From positions 1-64,000 of the forward strand of contig NZ_FNBL01000014.1 in NCBI RefSeq assembly GCF_900102315.1: 64,000 bases of DNA. The letters are read 5' to 3'. Each line of letters starts with the position of its first letter. Within the stretch, counting starts at the first letter, position 1. The notes under the pieces were generated by a model. It was given only the letters and a program-made list of their open reading frames with translations, had not been told where the DNA came from and did no database searches. The DNA comes from Celeribacter baekdonensis (GTDB lineage Bacteria > Pseudomonadota > Alphaproteobacteria > Rhodobacterales > Rhodobacteraceae). The translations under genes were made by a program, and so were the position numbers. Shown piece by piece: positions 18,172 through 27,446 of this stretch.

Positions 18172-19139
18172 AACTGTGCTCCCTGTTTGAGATCGCCGCG
18201 CTCTTTGCGAGGTTTCATCGCGATCAGGAGTTTACGCCCAAGCCCTAAAAGCCCCTGCGGTGAGAAGATCATGACCACAAGCACCAGAAGCGCGTAGATG
18301 ATGAGGTAATAGCCATCGGTAAAGCGCAGCATTTCCGGCAACAGCACGACAAGAGCCGCGCCAAGGATAGGACCGAAGAAATAGCCAGAGCCGCCGACAA
18401 TCACCATGAGCAGGATTTTAAGCGACAGGATCAACGTGAACGAGCCGGGTTCGATGAACTGCACCAAGGGCGCTTGCAGCGCCCCGGCCAGACCGGCCAT
18501 GGACGAACCGATGGCAAAGGCCAAAAGCGTCATGCGGGTTGTGTTGAGACCCAAGGAATTGGCCCGGATCGGGTTTTCGCGCAGGGCTTTGAACGCGCGA
18601 CCCCAAGGCGAACGCAACATCCATGCCATCGCTCCCGCTGTCACCAGGAAACACACAACCGTAAAGTAATAGAACGGCAGTTGCTTCATGGTGTCGAACG
18701 GCCCGAACACCGGGCGCGGGATGCCGACAAGGCCAAGTGAGCCGCCTGTGAGCCATTCCTCGTTGCGCAAGACCAGAAAGACGAGCGCATTGAAGGCGAG
18801 TGTGACGAAGGCCAGAAAATGGTGTTGGACCCGAAGCGCCGGGTAGCCCAAAGCCAAGCCGATCAAGAAGGTCGCGGAGATCGAGCAAAACACCGCGACG
18901 AGCCAATGTACGCCCGCCATGGTCAAAAGTGCCGTGACATAGGCCCCGATCCCCATGAATGCGGCCTGCGCCAAACTGATTTGACCCGCGTAGCCGAGCG
19001 TCAGGTTCAGCCCCATGGCGGAGATCGAAAAGATCAGCCAGGAACACAGAATGTAGATGATATAGTTGCTCTGCCCTATCGGCGCGAGCAGGAGAGCCAC
19101 ACTAAAAGTGATCAGGAAAAGAATGCGAAAAGCGGTCAT
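18168..19139 (-). CDS. livM: Branched-chain-amino-acid-type ABC transporter permease LivM
   Basis: Permease of 323 aa with about eight to ten hydrophobic segments, the LivM signature GLNLTLGYAGQISLAQAAFMG near residues 42-62, and GSGYFFGPILGA in the C-terminal half. It overlaps livH by 4 bases (ATGA), showing translational coupling. Confidence 0.92.
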   Translation of the reverse strand: MTAFRILFLITFSVALLLAPIGQSNYIIYILCSWLIFSISAMGLNLTLGYAGQISLAQAAFMGIGAYVTALLTMAGVHWLVAVFCSISATFLIGLALGYPALRVQHHFLAFVTLAFNALVFLVLRNEEWLTGGSLGLVGIPRPVFGPFDTMKQLPFYYFTVVCFLVTAGAMAWMLRSPWGRAFKALRENPIRANSLGLNTTRMTLLAFAIGSSMAGLAGALQAPLVQFIEPGSFTLILSLKILLMVIVGGSGYFFGPILGAALVVLLPEMLRFTDGYYLIIYALLVLVVMIFSPQGLLGLGRKLLIAMKPRKERGDLKQGAQL

Positions 19140-20014
19140 ACGGTCCTCCCTTCGGACGTGCCCATGATGCCTTGTGGGCGCACCATGATGATGACGATGA
19201 GCAGGATAAGCGGGATCGCCGTGCGATATTCGGCAGAGATGTAAACGGCGGCCAGATTGTCCAGAACGCCGATCAAAAGCCCGCCGACCAGCGCGCCACG
19301 GATTTGGTTAAACCCGCCGACGATGGCCGCGATAAAGGCAATCATACCAAGCGTTTCGCCGTTGGAGAATTTGGCCAGATAGACCGGTGAAATCAGGATC
19401 GATGCGATGGCGGCCAAGGCACCGTTGATCAAAAACGTGTACATCACCATCCGTTTCACATCGACGCCAAGGATTTCGGCCACACGCGGATCTTGCGCGG
19501 TGGCTTGCATGGCGCGGCCCGTGCGGGTGCGTTGCAAAAACAATTGCAGGGCGATGATCGCGGCAAAAGCCACGGCAAGGTTACAGAGATCCTGAACCGA
19601 CACCGACGCACCAAAAAAGTCCATCACATGCTGCGGAAACAGCGACGGAAAGGGCTGACCTTGGGCGGAATAAAATTCCTTGACGCTTTCTTTCATCAAA
19701 AGCCCCAGTGCAATGGTGGCGATCACCAAAGGCATCGTGCCATGCGGCAGCATCGGTTCAACCACCAGCTTTTTGAACATCGCGCCAAGGATCACGATCG
19801 ACAGCACAAAGGCGGTCAGGATTGCCGCCCAAAGCGGCAGTCCAAACAAGGTCATCCCCGCCAACACGAAAAAGGCAGGCAACATGACAAATTCGCCCTG
19901 CGCGAAGTTGATGGTTTGCGAGGCCTGCCACAACAGGGTGAACCCCACGGCGGCCAAGGCATAGATCGCACCGGACGACAGGCCCGATATGAGGATTTGC
20001 AGGAGTTCGGCCAT
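19136..20014 (-). CDS. livH: Branched-chain-amino-acid-type ABC transporter permease LivH
   Basis: Permease of 292 aa, highly hydrophobic, with GLSSGAIYALAAVGFTLLW at the N-terminus and INFAQGEFVML, typical of LivH. The second ATG (20014) is preferred because AAGGA lies 6 bases upstream; the first ATG (20020) abuts that site. The gene follows a stem-loop after the binding-protein gene. Confidence 0.92.
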   Translation of the reverse strand: MAELLQILISGLSSGAIYALAAVGFTLLWQASQTINFAQGEFVMLPAFFVLAGMTLFGLPLWAAILTAFVLSIVILGAMFKKLVVEPMLPHGTMPLVIATIALGLLMKESVKEFYSAQGQPFPSLFPQHVMDFFGASVSVQDLCNLAVAFAAIIALQLFLQRTRTGRAMQATAQDPRVAEILGVDVKRMVMYTFLINGALAAIASILISPVYLAKFSNGETLGMIAFIAAIVGGFNQIRGALVGGLLIGVLDNLAAVYISAEYRTAIPLILLIVIIMVRPQGIMGTSEGRTV

Positions 20015-20045
20015 CGCCATTCCTTCCCGTTTTAGTGTTAAAAGA

Positions 20046-20068
20046 TCCTCTGCTCCGATGGAACAGAG
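20046..20068 (-). terminator. Stem-loop between the second liv binding-protein gene and livH
   Basis: CCTCTGCTCC (20046-20055) and GGAACAGAGG (20059-20068) form a 10-bp stem with one G-T pair and a 3-base loop. On the minus strand it is followed by a short T run. It probably lowers permease expression relative to the binding proteins. Confidence 0.6.
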
Positions 20069-20100
20069 GTCGCGGAGCGGTGCCGCATGTGTTGCGAAAC

Positions 20101-21231
20101 TCAGTTGGCGGGGAGAACTTCGGAGACCGTTTCGCGGCCATCCTTGACTTCCACCATATAGCTTTGGCGCGACACCTCACCGACGTCGTCCCAGCACATG
20201 TCGATCAAAACGCCGGGGTAGGTGTTGGCATCAAGACACAGCCCGTGCACAACATCGGCAAGTTTTTGACTGTTCACTTCGCCGACCATTTCCGTGCCGT
20301 ATTTGATCGTATACGCGCCGATATAGCCCTTCATCCCGTTGTAATCGGGGCTATAACCGAAGCGCTTAGAAAACTTTGCCGCGAATTCTTGCACCAAAGG
20401 ATCATCGGCGGCGATGGTGAGGGCGGCGTGGCTTTTGGCGCCATTGGCCGCCGGACCCGCCAGATCAATGACCTTCTCAGAGGTCAAAACACTGTCGCCA
20501 ATGCGCGGAATGTCGAGACCCTGTTTGACAGCTTCCATCAGGAACCGTGCTGCTTCTTCTTGGGTGAGGTAGATGAAAACCGCCTCAGCGCCGGAGTTTT
20601 TGATCTTCAAAACATCGGCGGAAAAATCCGCTTGGCCCTGTTCAGAGGGCACATCCGCCACAACGTCCAAACCGGCCGCTTTGACGTTTTCAACGAAACT
20701 GTCATGGCCGCCTTTGCCAAATTCCGTATTGGCCCAAGCAACGGCCACTTTGCTCACCCCAAGCTGATCCTTGAGATAGGTCGCGATTTTGGGCATGCCC
20801 TTTTGCGCGCCCCAATTGGTGCGGAAAATATAGGGGTTGCCCTTTTGTGTGATCGACGGCGCCTCTGAGGCGGTGAATTGCGGGATGCCGTTTTGCTGAG
20901 CGACCAACATGTTCACCACAGTCGAAGACGAATACACCGTCCCCAACAGCGCAAAAGCACCCTCATCAATGGCCTTTTGCACCAAGGCGCGGCTCACCTG
21001 TGGGTCGGTTTGTGTGTCGTATTTTGACATATCGACCTGCATCCCGAGGATTCCACCCTGTGCATTGATCTCATCAATCGCAAGATCCACGCCATCGGAC
21101 CACACCGACCCTGCGGCAGCCCCAGGTCCCGACAGTTCCGCAATATTGGCGATTTTCACCGTCTCAGCATGTGCGGACATCGCCATCATCATGACGCTCA
21201 GGCTCACACCCGCAAAAACTCTACGTTTCAT
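20101..21231 (-). CDS. Liv-type ABC transporter substrate-binding protein (copy 1)
   Basis: Periplasmic binding protein of 376 aa with signal peptide MKRRVFAGVSLSVMMMAMSAHA and mature start ETVKIANIAELSG. The type I binding fold shows AGSVWSDGVDLAIDEINAQG and YSSSTVVNMLVAQQNGIPQF. GGAGGA with proper spacing supports the ATG at 21231. It is very similar to the next gene over its whole length, a recent tandem duplication. The two may bind different but related acids and share one permease. Confidence 0.92.
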   Translation of the reverse strand: MKRRVFAGVSLSVMMMAMSAHAETVKIANIAELSGPGAAAGSVWSDGVDLAIDEINAQGGILGMQVDMSKYDTQTDPQVSRALVQKAIDEGAFALLGTVYSSSTVVNMLVAQQNGIPQFTASEAPSITQKGNPYIFRTNWGAQKGMPKIATYLKDQLGVSKVAVAWANTEFGKGGHDSFVENVKAAGLDVVADVPSEQGQADFSADVLKIKNSGAEAVFIYLTQEEAARFLMEAVKQGLDIPRIGDSVLTSEKVIDLAGPAANGAKSHAALTIAADDPLVQEFAAKFSKRFGYSPDYNGMKGYIGAYTIKYGTEMVGEVNSQKLADVVHGLCLDANTYPGVLIDMCWDDVGEVSRQSYMVEVKDGRETVSEVLPAN

Positions 21232-21318
21232 ATCCATTCCTCCCATGTGTTCCCCCGATGATTTGGATCATCAGAGCTGTGCAATCGGCTGGCGTCATAG
21301 CGCGCCTTTGCCGGATCA

Positions 21319-21347
21319 CCCCGCGCCCCATCATATGAGGCGCAGGG
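21319..21347 (-). terminator. Stem-loop between the two liv binding-protein genes
   Basis: CCCCGCGCC (21319-21327) and GGCGCAGGG (21339-21347) form a 9-bp stem with one wobble pair and an 11-base loop. There is no strong T run, so mRNA protection is as likely as termination. Confidence 0.5.
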
Positions 21348-21360
21348 CGGGCAGCCTGTC

Positions 21361-22488
21361 TCAGTTCGGCGGCAAAATGGTTGTGATGTCCTGTGCGCCA
21401 TTTTTGACTTCAACCATGAAACTTTCGCGCGACACTTCGCCGGTTTCATCCCAGCAAATGTCCATCAAAACGCCGGGATAGGTGGCAGCATCCAGACAGG
21501 TGCCATGCAGCGCATCCGTCAGTTTTTGGCTGTTCGCCTCGCCAACGATCTCCGTGCCGTATTTGATCGCATAGGCACCGATATAGCCTTTGATCGCGTT
21601 GTGATCGGGGCGATAGCCAAACCGCTCGGTGAACTTCGCGCTCATTGCCTGCAACAGCGGCACGGGGGCGTCCGCCGAAAGTGCGACATGACCCAAGGCA
21701 CCCTCGGCGGCTCCCCCGGACAGGTCGATGACCTTTTGCGACGCCAAAACCGTGTCGCCCACCATCGGAATGTTGAGACCTTGCTTCTTGGCCTCAATCA
21801 AAAACCGCGCGCTTTCCTCTTCGGTCAGATAAATAAACACGGCTTCGGCGCCAGTGTTTTTGATCTTGAGAATATCGGCGGAAAAATCCGCCTGGCCCTG
21901 CTCGGAGGGCACATCAGACACGACCTCAAGCCCCATCTCTTTGGCCACATCGACAAAGGCATCATGGCCGCCCTTGCCATATTCCGTATTGGCCCAAGCG
22001 ATGGCCACTTTGCTCACCCCCAGACCGTCTTTGAGATAGGTGCCGATTTTGGGCATGCCCTTTTGCGCGCCAAAGGTGGTGCGAAAAATATAGGGGTTGC
22101 CTTTTTGGGTGATCGAAGGGGCCTCGGAGCCGGTGAATTGCGGGATGCCGTTTTGCTGGGCGACCAACATGTTCACCACGGTCGAGGACGAATACACCGT
22201 GCCCAACAGCGCAAATGCGCCCTCATCAATGGCTTTTTGCACCAAGGCGCGGCTTTGCAGCGGGTCGGTTTGACTGTCGTATTCCGACATATCGACCTGC
22301 ATCCCAAGGATGCCGCCAGTCTCATTGATCTCATCAATCGCCAAATGCACCCCATCGGCCCAGACCGACCCAGCGGCGGCCCCGGCACCCGAAAGTTCGG
22401 CGATGTTGGCAATTTTAAGTGTGTCCGCCTGCGCGGCCCATCCCAGACCTGCGGCAAGCGCGGTCCCTGTCAGAAGTGTTTTCAGCAT
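21361..22488 (-). CDS. Liv-type ABC transporter substrate-binding protein (copy 2)
   Basis: Periplasmic binding protein of 375 aa. The signal peptide MLKTLLTGTALAAGLGWAAQA differs from that of copy 1, while the mature part is nearly the same (IANIAELSGAGAAAGSVW, DEGAFALLGTVYSSSTVVNM). GGGAGGA precedes the ATG. It is the promoter-proximal copy. Differences concentrate in the middle and C-terminal lobes (for example VGDTVLASQ against IGDSVLTSE), which could change ligand choice. Confidence 0.92.
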   Translation of the reverse strand: MLKTLLTGTALAAGLGWAAQADTLKIANIAELSGAGAAAGSVWADGVHLAIDEINETGGILGMQVDMSEYDSQTDPLQSRALVQKAIDEGAFALLGTVYSSSTVVNMLVAQQNGIPQFTGSEAPSITQKGNPYIFRTTFGAQKGMPKIGTYLKDGLGVSKVAIAWANTEYGKGGHDAFVDVAKEMGLEVVSDVPSEQGQADFSADILKIKNTGAEAVFIYLTEEESARFLIEAKKQGLNIPMVGDTVLASQKVIDLSGGAAEGALGHVALSADAPVPLLQAMSAKFTERFGYRPDHNAIKGYIGAYAIKYGTEIVGEANSQKLTDALHGTCLDAATYPGVLMDICWDETGEVSRESFMVEVKNGAQDITTILPPN

Positions 22489-22558
22489 AGTATCCTCCCT
22501 GATTGATGCTGGTCGTTGAAACGGGGCTATGTGTTTTGTTTTCCCGCTTTCATTGCTG

Positions 22559-23356
22559 TCATGGTGTTCCTGTCATGGCGTTCACCAAAAGATCCGCTTG
22601 CGCGTTGAACATGCCAAGCCCGGGCATGGTGGCGCAGCCTTTGGCCTGCGCAATCGCAAGCTGCGGCGTGATCTCTGGCTTGGTGATGCAGTCGGCCACG
22701 AATTGGTGACTTTGATAGTTGTCGGCCTCAATCGGCAGCGGATCGCCTTCGCGCATCCCCACGGGCGTGGCATTGCCGATGAAATCATACCCTGTTGGGT
22801 CTGCCGATCCGGCCCCCACCTGTCCGGGAAACCGCGCATCAAGCCGTGCAATCGCGGCGTCGCGGCGCGCCTCATCCGCATCGTGAATCGCCAGATAAGC
22901 GGCACCGCGCGCGAGGATTTCATATGCAATCGCAGCGCCCGCGCCGCCGACACCAACCAAAAGCGCGCGTTTGCCCGCAACCTCATAGCCACAGGCCGCA
23001 ACGCCGTTCAGATAGCCCTGACCATCGGTGTTATCGCCCTCCCAAGTGCCGTCCTCACGCTTGTGCATCACGTTGACGGAACCTGCGAATTGCGCGCGTT
23101 CGGAGGGGTGGTCGCATAGCGCGAGCGTCGCTTGTTTATGGGGCACGGTCGCGATCAAGCCGCGCACATTATGTGTCGTTTTCATCGCCGCCACAAAGGC
23201 CGGATACGCCGCCGCCGTCACATGCGTCGGAATGACAAGCCCATTGATCCCGCGCGCCACAAGGATTTCCGTCAACAGGCCCGGCGATTTCACCTGAGCA
23301 ATCGGATCCCCGGCGATCGGAAACAACACGGTCTCCCCCGTAAGTGTCACGTCCAT
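22559..23356 (-). CDS. Shikimate dehydrogenase family protein (second type)
   Basis: A 265-aa relative of AroE with VKSP near residue 22, TVPHK with catalytic Lys74 and GDNTDG with Asp111. The nucleotide motif is GVGGAGAA. It is clearly divergent from the protein at 8007-8840 and belongs to an AroE-like subgroup. GGGAGGAGG precedes the ATG at 23356. It lies 70 bases downstream of the liv binding-protein start on the same strand, so it heads the liv operon. It probably oxidises or reduces a shikimate-like hydroxy acid in the catabolic route. Confidence 0.83.
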   Translation of the reverse strand: MDVTLTGETVLFPIAGDPIAQVKSPGLLTEILVARGINGLVIPTHVTAAAYPAFVAAMKTTHNVRGLIATVPHKQATLALCDHPSERAQFAGSVNVMHKREDGTWEGDNTDGQGYLNGVAACGYEVAGKRALLVGVGGAGAAIAYEILARGAAYLAIHDADEARRDAAIARLDARFPGQVGAGSADPTGYDFIGNATPVGMREGDPLPIEADNYQSHQFVADCITKPEITPQLAIAQAKGCATMPGLGMFNAQADLLVNAMTGTP

Positions 23357-23493
23357 CCCGTCCTCCTCCCTGACGCGCCTCACGCAACGTCACCTCGCCC
23401 TCAAAATTGCAATCCTTCGCCGATTTAAGAATGGACGGCGCTCCATATAAATTGGACAATTCGCTAGACCCCAAAGTCGGGGCCGTCGCCCGT

Positions 23494-24426
23494 TCACAGA
23501 CACGCAGCCTGTATGTCAGAAGTCGTGCGCCAATGGGTCAAAGTAGTGGCAATCCCCTCCTCCAAAGAGGTCACACGCAGCGCATCAAACCAATCAGAAT
23601 GGCCCCCTCCTTGGAGCAATGCGGGTGTTTTAAGCCTTGGCCCCTCGCCCGAAACCGTGGCATCCGGCACCGCCCGCTTGAGCGCTGAGATAAAGTCATC
23701 AACCGTGGCCGAGACCCCATGCAGGTCATAGACCTGTGCCCCCTCCCAAGCGTCAAAAAGCCCGGCCACAAAGGCCCGTGCAACGTCTGAGACATGGACA
23801 AATCCCACGGGGCCGGAAAAATGAATTGTGGCAGATTGTCCAAGAGCCGCCGCCCGCAATGCAATCGACGGCCCGGCTGCAATGCCCCTGCTCTCACCGG
23901 GGCCATAGACGATATAGGGGCGAAATCCGACGCTTGGCAGGCCGTGATCCAGCCACGCACAGCGCGCCATGCCCTCAATCGCCAGTTTGTGCACGCCATA
24001 AAGGGTCTCAGGATTTGGCAAGATGCCCTCCCCCGATCCGTAGACCGCCGAACTCGACGCGTAGGTCAATCGCTCCACGCCGTTCTTGATCGCCAAATCC
24101 ATCACCGTTTGACTGCCGATGAGATTCACCTGAGCGGCGCGCAGTGGATCGGCCTTGCAATCGACGGTCATCAGCCCAGCCAGATGGACAACCGCACCAC
24201 AACCTTCCATCCCCCGTGCCACGTCTTCGCGCCGGGTCACATCGCCCGCAACGATCTCACAGCTCTGCGACAGGCCGCCCCGCACGAAATCAAGCGTCTC
24301 GGCGTTGGGATGTCGATCAAACACCCGTGGGCGCAACCCTTGGGCCGCGAGGTCTCGCGCGACGAAAGCCCCAAGAAATCCGGTCCCGCCAGTCACCAAA
24401 ACTGGCTTGTCTTGCCAGCGGCTCAT
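23494..24426 (-). CDS. NAD-dependent epimerase/dehydratase
   Basis: Extended SDR of 310 aa with TGGTGFLGA at residues 13-21, the catalytic pair in YGVHK and Ser in ASSSAVYG. A nucleotide-sugar role is usual for the family, but here no sugar genes are nearby and the gene overlaps the KstD-type FAD gene by ATGA. Oxidation or epimerisation of a ring hydroxyl is therefore more likely. About 140 bases separate it from the AroE-like gene downstream. Confidence 0.82.
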   Translation of the reverse strand: MSRWQDKPVLVTGGTGFLGAFVARDLAAQGLRPRVFDRHPNAETLDFVRGGLSQSCEIVAGDVTRREDVARGMEGCGAVVHLAGLMTVDCKADPLRAAQVNLIGSQTVMDLAIKNGVERLTYASSSAVYGSGEGILPNPETLYGVHKLAIEGMARCAWLDHGLPSVGFRPYIVYGPGESRGIAAGPSIALRAAALGQSATIHFSGPVGFVHVSDVARAFVAGLFDAWEGAQVYDLHGVSATVDDFISALKRAVPDATVSGEGPRLKTPALLQGGGHSDWFDALRVTSLEEGIATTLTHWRTTSDIQAACL

Positions 24427-26171
24427 GATGCCATCCGATCAGTGTGGGCGGTCTTGCGCTGCGCCGCATGGGTCGCCGCGATCGAGCCAAAAACAATACC
24501 CGGACCAATGGTGATGCCGGGGCCGGGATAGACCCCGCCCATGATCGAATTCATATCCGCCCCAGCGGCATAGAGCCCGTCGATTACGGCGCCATTTTCC
24601 GTCAGCAAACGGGCGTTTTCATCGGTGACAAGACCCTGAGCCGCGCCAATATCGCCCGGATACAGTTTGACCGCATAATACGGCCCCTTGCCAATCGGGC
24701 GCAGGGTTGGGTTCGGCCCGCCATGGGTGGCGTCGCCATTGGCGCGCTCATAGACGGTTTCACCGCGGTGAAAATCCTGATCCACGCCCTGCTTTGCCAT
24801 CTCATTAAACCGCGCCACGGTGGCGCTCAGGTTTGTGCCATCTATGCCAAGCTGCGCGGCAAGATCGCTCAGATCACGCCCCTCGGTCAGATAGTCCTCG
24901 GCGATGAACGGCCCAAAATCCTTGGTCCCCGGATGGATCATGCCCATGCCGTATTTGCGCGCCGCTGCCGCGTCGGCAATGAGGAACGTCGGAATATGCG
25001 ACCCGTCCTTATCGGCGGCATACATGGCAGAGACGAATTCGTGATAGCTACGGCTTTCGTTGACGAACCGCTTGCCGTCGCGCCCAACCGAAATGATCCC
25101 CGGTTTGGAGCGGTCCAACACGAAATGCGGAAACGCGGCTTCTGTGCCGTCTGCCCGTTTGCGGATCGACACCGGCGCCCAGTAACATGGCTGTGCCGCA
25201 CTATCAGAATAATGCGCACCAAGCCCGAGAACGATGTCATGCAACTCCCCGGTGTGACCGGGGGCGGCGGGCGACACGCGCGGCGTCGGCGCGGGCATCA
25301 TGGTCTGACGTTTGACTGGGTGACGGGCAAAACCGCCGGAGGCCAGCACCACCCCTTTGGTCGCTGTGATGTCGAAAGACTGCCCGCCTTGCTCCAAAGT
25401 AAGCCGATACGCCCCCTCTCCGAGCGGCGTCAATCCCGTGGTTTTGGTCTGGGTGACAATCTCAACCCCGCGCTTTCGCGCCTCATAGAGAAACCGCCCG
25501 ATCAAGGCATTGCCCATCAACAGACGCGTGTCGCGACCATGCGCCCATTTGCGCAAACAATAGCGTGCGACGATGCGAATCGAATAGGCCAGCGAGCGCA
25601 GGCTTTTCTTCATCTTGAGCAAATGCGCGATGTCATCCCGGTCGATCTGCATCCCGCCCAAAATAGTGAATTCCGGGATCGGTGGACGCACGAGCTTTAG
25701 GTCATCGCCCAGCAGCGCGCCATCAAAGGGCACAGGCTCAAGCGCGCGACCAAAGGCGGTCGAGCCTTCGAGTTCAAACAAGTAATCGGGATGGAAAGGA
25801 CGGCCCCGGAACCGGACGTTTGTCTCATCCTCAAGGCGATGGATCGCGCCGGGGCCGCGTTTGACAAAGGCCTCGCGCAGGGCACGCGGCGCGCGGTTCC
25901 CAACAGCACGATCCAGGAACGCCAGAACCGTCTCTTCGCTGTCTTTCGCCCCCAATTCATCACGAAACCGGGTGTTCGGCACCCATGTGGTTGCCGCCGA
26001 CAAAGCCGAGGTGCCACCAAGAAATTCTGTGCGTTCCACCAGCAAAACGCGCGCGCCTTCAAGAGCCGCAAACACGGCAGCAGACAGGCCCGCCGCCCCT
26101 GCCCCAAGAACGACCACATCGTAGCTGGCGCCATTTTCGAGCTGTGCGCCAGAGCGCGATTCTTTTGACAT
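24423..26171 (-). CDS. FAD-dependent oxidoreductase, KstD type
   Basis: The third KstD-like flavoprotein, 582 aa. It has GAGAAG (residues 23-28), LGGTSALSAATTWVPNT, Tyr in NESRSYHEF and C-terminal VYPGPGITIGPGIVFG. It is the most divergent of the four: SAATT replaces the SGGxx that follows the FAD loop in the others. GGGAGGG precedes the ATG. It is coupled to the epimerase gene downstream and divergent from the Gfo/Idh/MocA and IclR genes. Confidence 0.86.
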   Translation of the reverse strand: MSKESRSGAQLENGASYDVVVLGAGAAGLSAAVFAALEGARVLLVERTEFLGGTSALSAATTWVPNTRFRDELGAKDSEETVLAFLDRAVGNRAPRALREAFVKRGPGAIHRLEDETNVRFRGRPFHPDYLFELEGSTAFGRALEPVPFDGALLGDDLKLVRPPIPEFTILGGMQIDRDDIAHLLKMKKSLRSLAYSIRIVARYCLRKWAHGRDTRLLMGNALIGRFLYEARKRGVEIVTQTKTTGLTPLGEGAYRLTLEQGGQSFDITATKGVVLASGGFARHPVKRQTMMPAPTPRVSPAAPGHTGELHDIVLGLGAHYSDSAAQPCYWAPVSIRKRADGTEAAFPHFVLDRSKPGIISVGRDGKRFVNESRSYHEFVSAMYAADKDGSHIPTFLIADAAAARKYGMGMIHPGTKDFGPFIAEDYLTEGRDLSDLAAQLGIDGTNLSATVARFNEMAKQGVDQDFHRGETVYERANGDATHGGPNPTLRPIGKGPYYAVKLYPGDIGAAQGLVTDENARLLTENGAVIDGLYAAGADMNSIMGGVYPGPGITIGPGIVFGSIAATHAAQRKTAHTDRMAS

Positions 26172-26204
26172 AGATCCCTCCCTGAGCGCTCAAGTCTCTC
26201 ATTT

Positions 26205-26286
26205 AACAAGACTTTTATAACAAACGCCCTCGTTCTTTCATCAGCATGTCTTAAATTAGAAACTCTTTCAACTTTTAAATCTTGTT
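26205..26286. promoter_or_regulatory. Divergent regulatory region with AT-rich inverted elements
   Basis: AACAAGACTTTTA (26205-26217) recurs in inverted form as ACTTTTAAATCTTGTT (26271-26286). The stretch is far richer in A and T than its surroundings and lies between the divergent KstD-type and Gfo/Idh/MocA genes. It is a candidate site for the IclR regulator encoded downstream. Confidence 0.45.
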
Positions 26287-26360
26287 TTATTTTTAGCTTT
26301 GGCTGATATAGTTCTGGAAAGCACAGGCGCTCCGAAACGCCCGCCTGAGGGAGGACACGC

Positions 26361-27443
26361 ATGACACAGACACGATTGGCCATTGTGGGGGGCGGCATCA
26401 TTGGGCGCACCCATGCCGATGCGATCCGCGCCTGTCCCGGCACCGATCTCGTCGCCATTGTCGATCCGTTTGAATCGGGTAAATCCCTTGCCCAAGATTT
26501 GGAGTGCCCCCATCTGGAAACGCTCGCGGCCCTGATTGAGTTGCGTCCAGACGGGGTGATCATAGCCACGCCAAACGCGCTTCATGTGCCTCAGGCGATG
26601 ACATTGATCCGCGCGGGGATTCCTGTGCTGGTCGAAAAACCCTTGGGCGACACGGCCCATAGCTGTGCGGCTTTGGTGGCCCTGTCAGATCGCACAGGGG
26701 TGCAGGGGCTTGTCGGTCACCACCGTCGCCACAACCCCATCGTTCAAGCCGCCAAAACGGCCATCACCGAGGGTCGATTCGGCACATTGGTCAGCGGCAC
26801 AATCTCCGCCACGCTCTACAAGGATGCCCGCTATTTCGATGTTGCCTGGCGGCGGGAACCGGGCGCGGGCGGGCCGATCCTGATCAACTTGATCCATGAA
26901 ATCGACCTTGTGCGGCATTTGTTTGGCGAAATCACAGAGGTCACGGCCCTCACCTCAAATACCCAACGCGGCTTTGACGTCGAAGACACCGCCGCCGTGA
27001 TCCTGCGCCTTGAAACCGGCGGGTTGATCACAATTTCTCTGACCGATGCGGGTGTGGGACCATGGTGTTGGGACACGACCGCAGGCGAAAATCCGGCGCG
27101 GTTTCCGGCGATGCCCGCCGTCTCGCATGTGTTTGCCGGGACACAGGCCGGGATGAGCCTGCCGGATCTGTCGCTTTGGACCCATGAGGGTCCGCGCGAT
27201 TGGACCATGCCTCAGATCAATCGGCCGCTCGATCTGGTCACAACCGACAGCTATGTCGAACAAATTCGTCATTTTTCCGCCGTGATCAAAGGCGATGAAA
27301 CCCCGCGCATCACCTTGTCCGATGGCGCCCGCAACATAGCGGTGATCGAGGCGATCCATGGGTCCATCACACAAAGACGCCCTGTTCCGCTTGGCACACA
27401 CAGGATAAACACGTCGTCAAAGCCAAAAGCGATGATGGAGTAA
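26361..27443 (+). CDS. Gfo/Idh/MocA-family oxidoreductase
   Basis: A 360-aa NAD(P)-dependent oxidoreductase. The N-terminal Rossmann motif is GGGIIGRTHADAI (about residues 10-22) and the family motif EKPLGDT is near residue 95. A second Lys/His-containing segment (HHRRHNP, LIHEIDL) follows. Members oxidise inositol, sugars and other polyols. GGGAGGA lies upstream. It is followed 3 bases later by the IclR gene and is divergent from a KstD-type gene, so it probably acts on a cyclic hydroxy acid of this pathway. Confidence 0.87.
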   Translation: MTQTRLAIVGGGIIGRTHADAIRACPGTDLVAIVDPFESGKSLAQDLECPHLETLAALIELRPDGVIIATPNALHVPQAMTLIRAGIPVLVEKPLGDTAHSCAALVALSDRTGVQGLVGHHRRHNPIVQAAKTAITEGRFGTLVSGTISATLYKDARYFDVAWRREPGAGGPILINLIHEIDLVRHLFGEITEVTALTSNTQRGFDVEDTAAVILRLETGGLITISLTDAGVGPWCWDTTAGENPARFPAMPAVSHVFAGTQAGMSLPDLSLWTHEGPRDWTMPQINRPLDLVTTDSYVEQIRHFSAVIKGDETPRITLSDGARNIAVIEAIHGSITQRRPVPLGTHRINTSSKPKAMME

Positions 27444-27446
27444 GCG

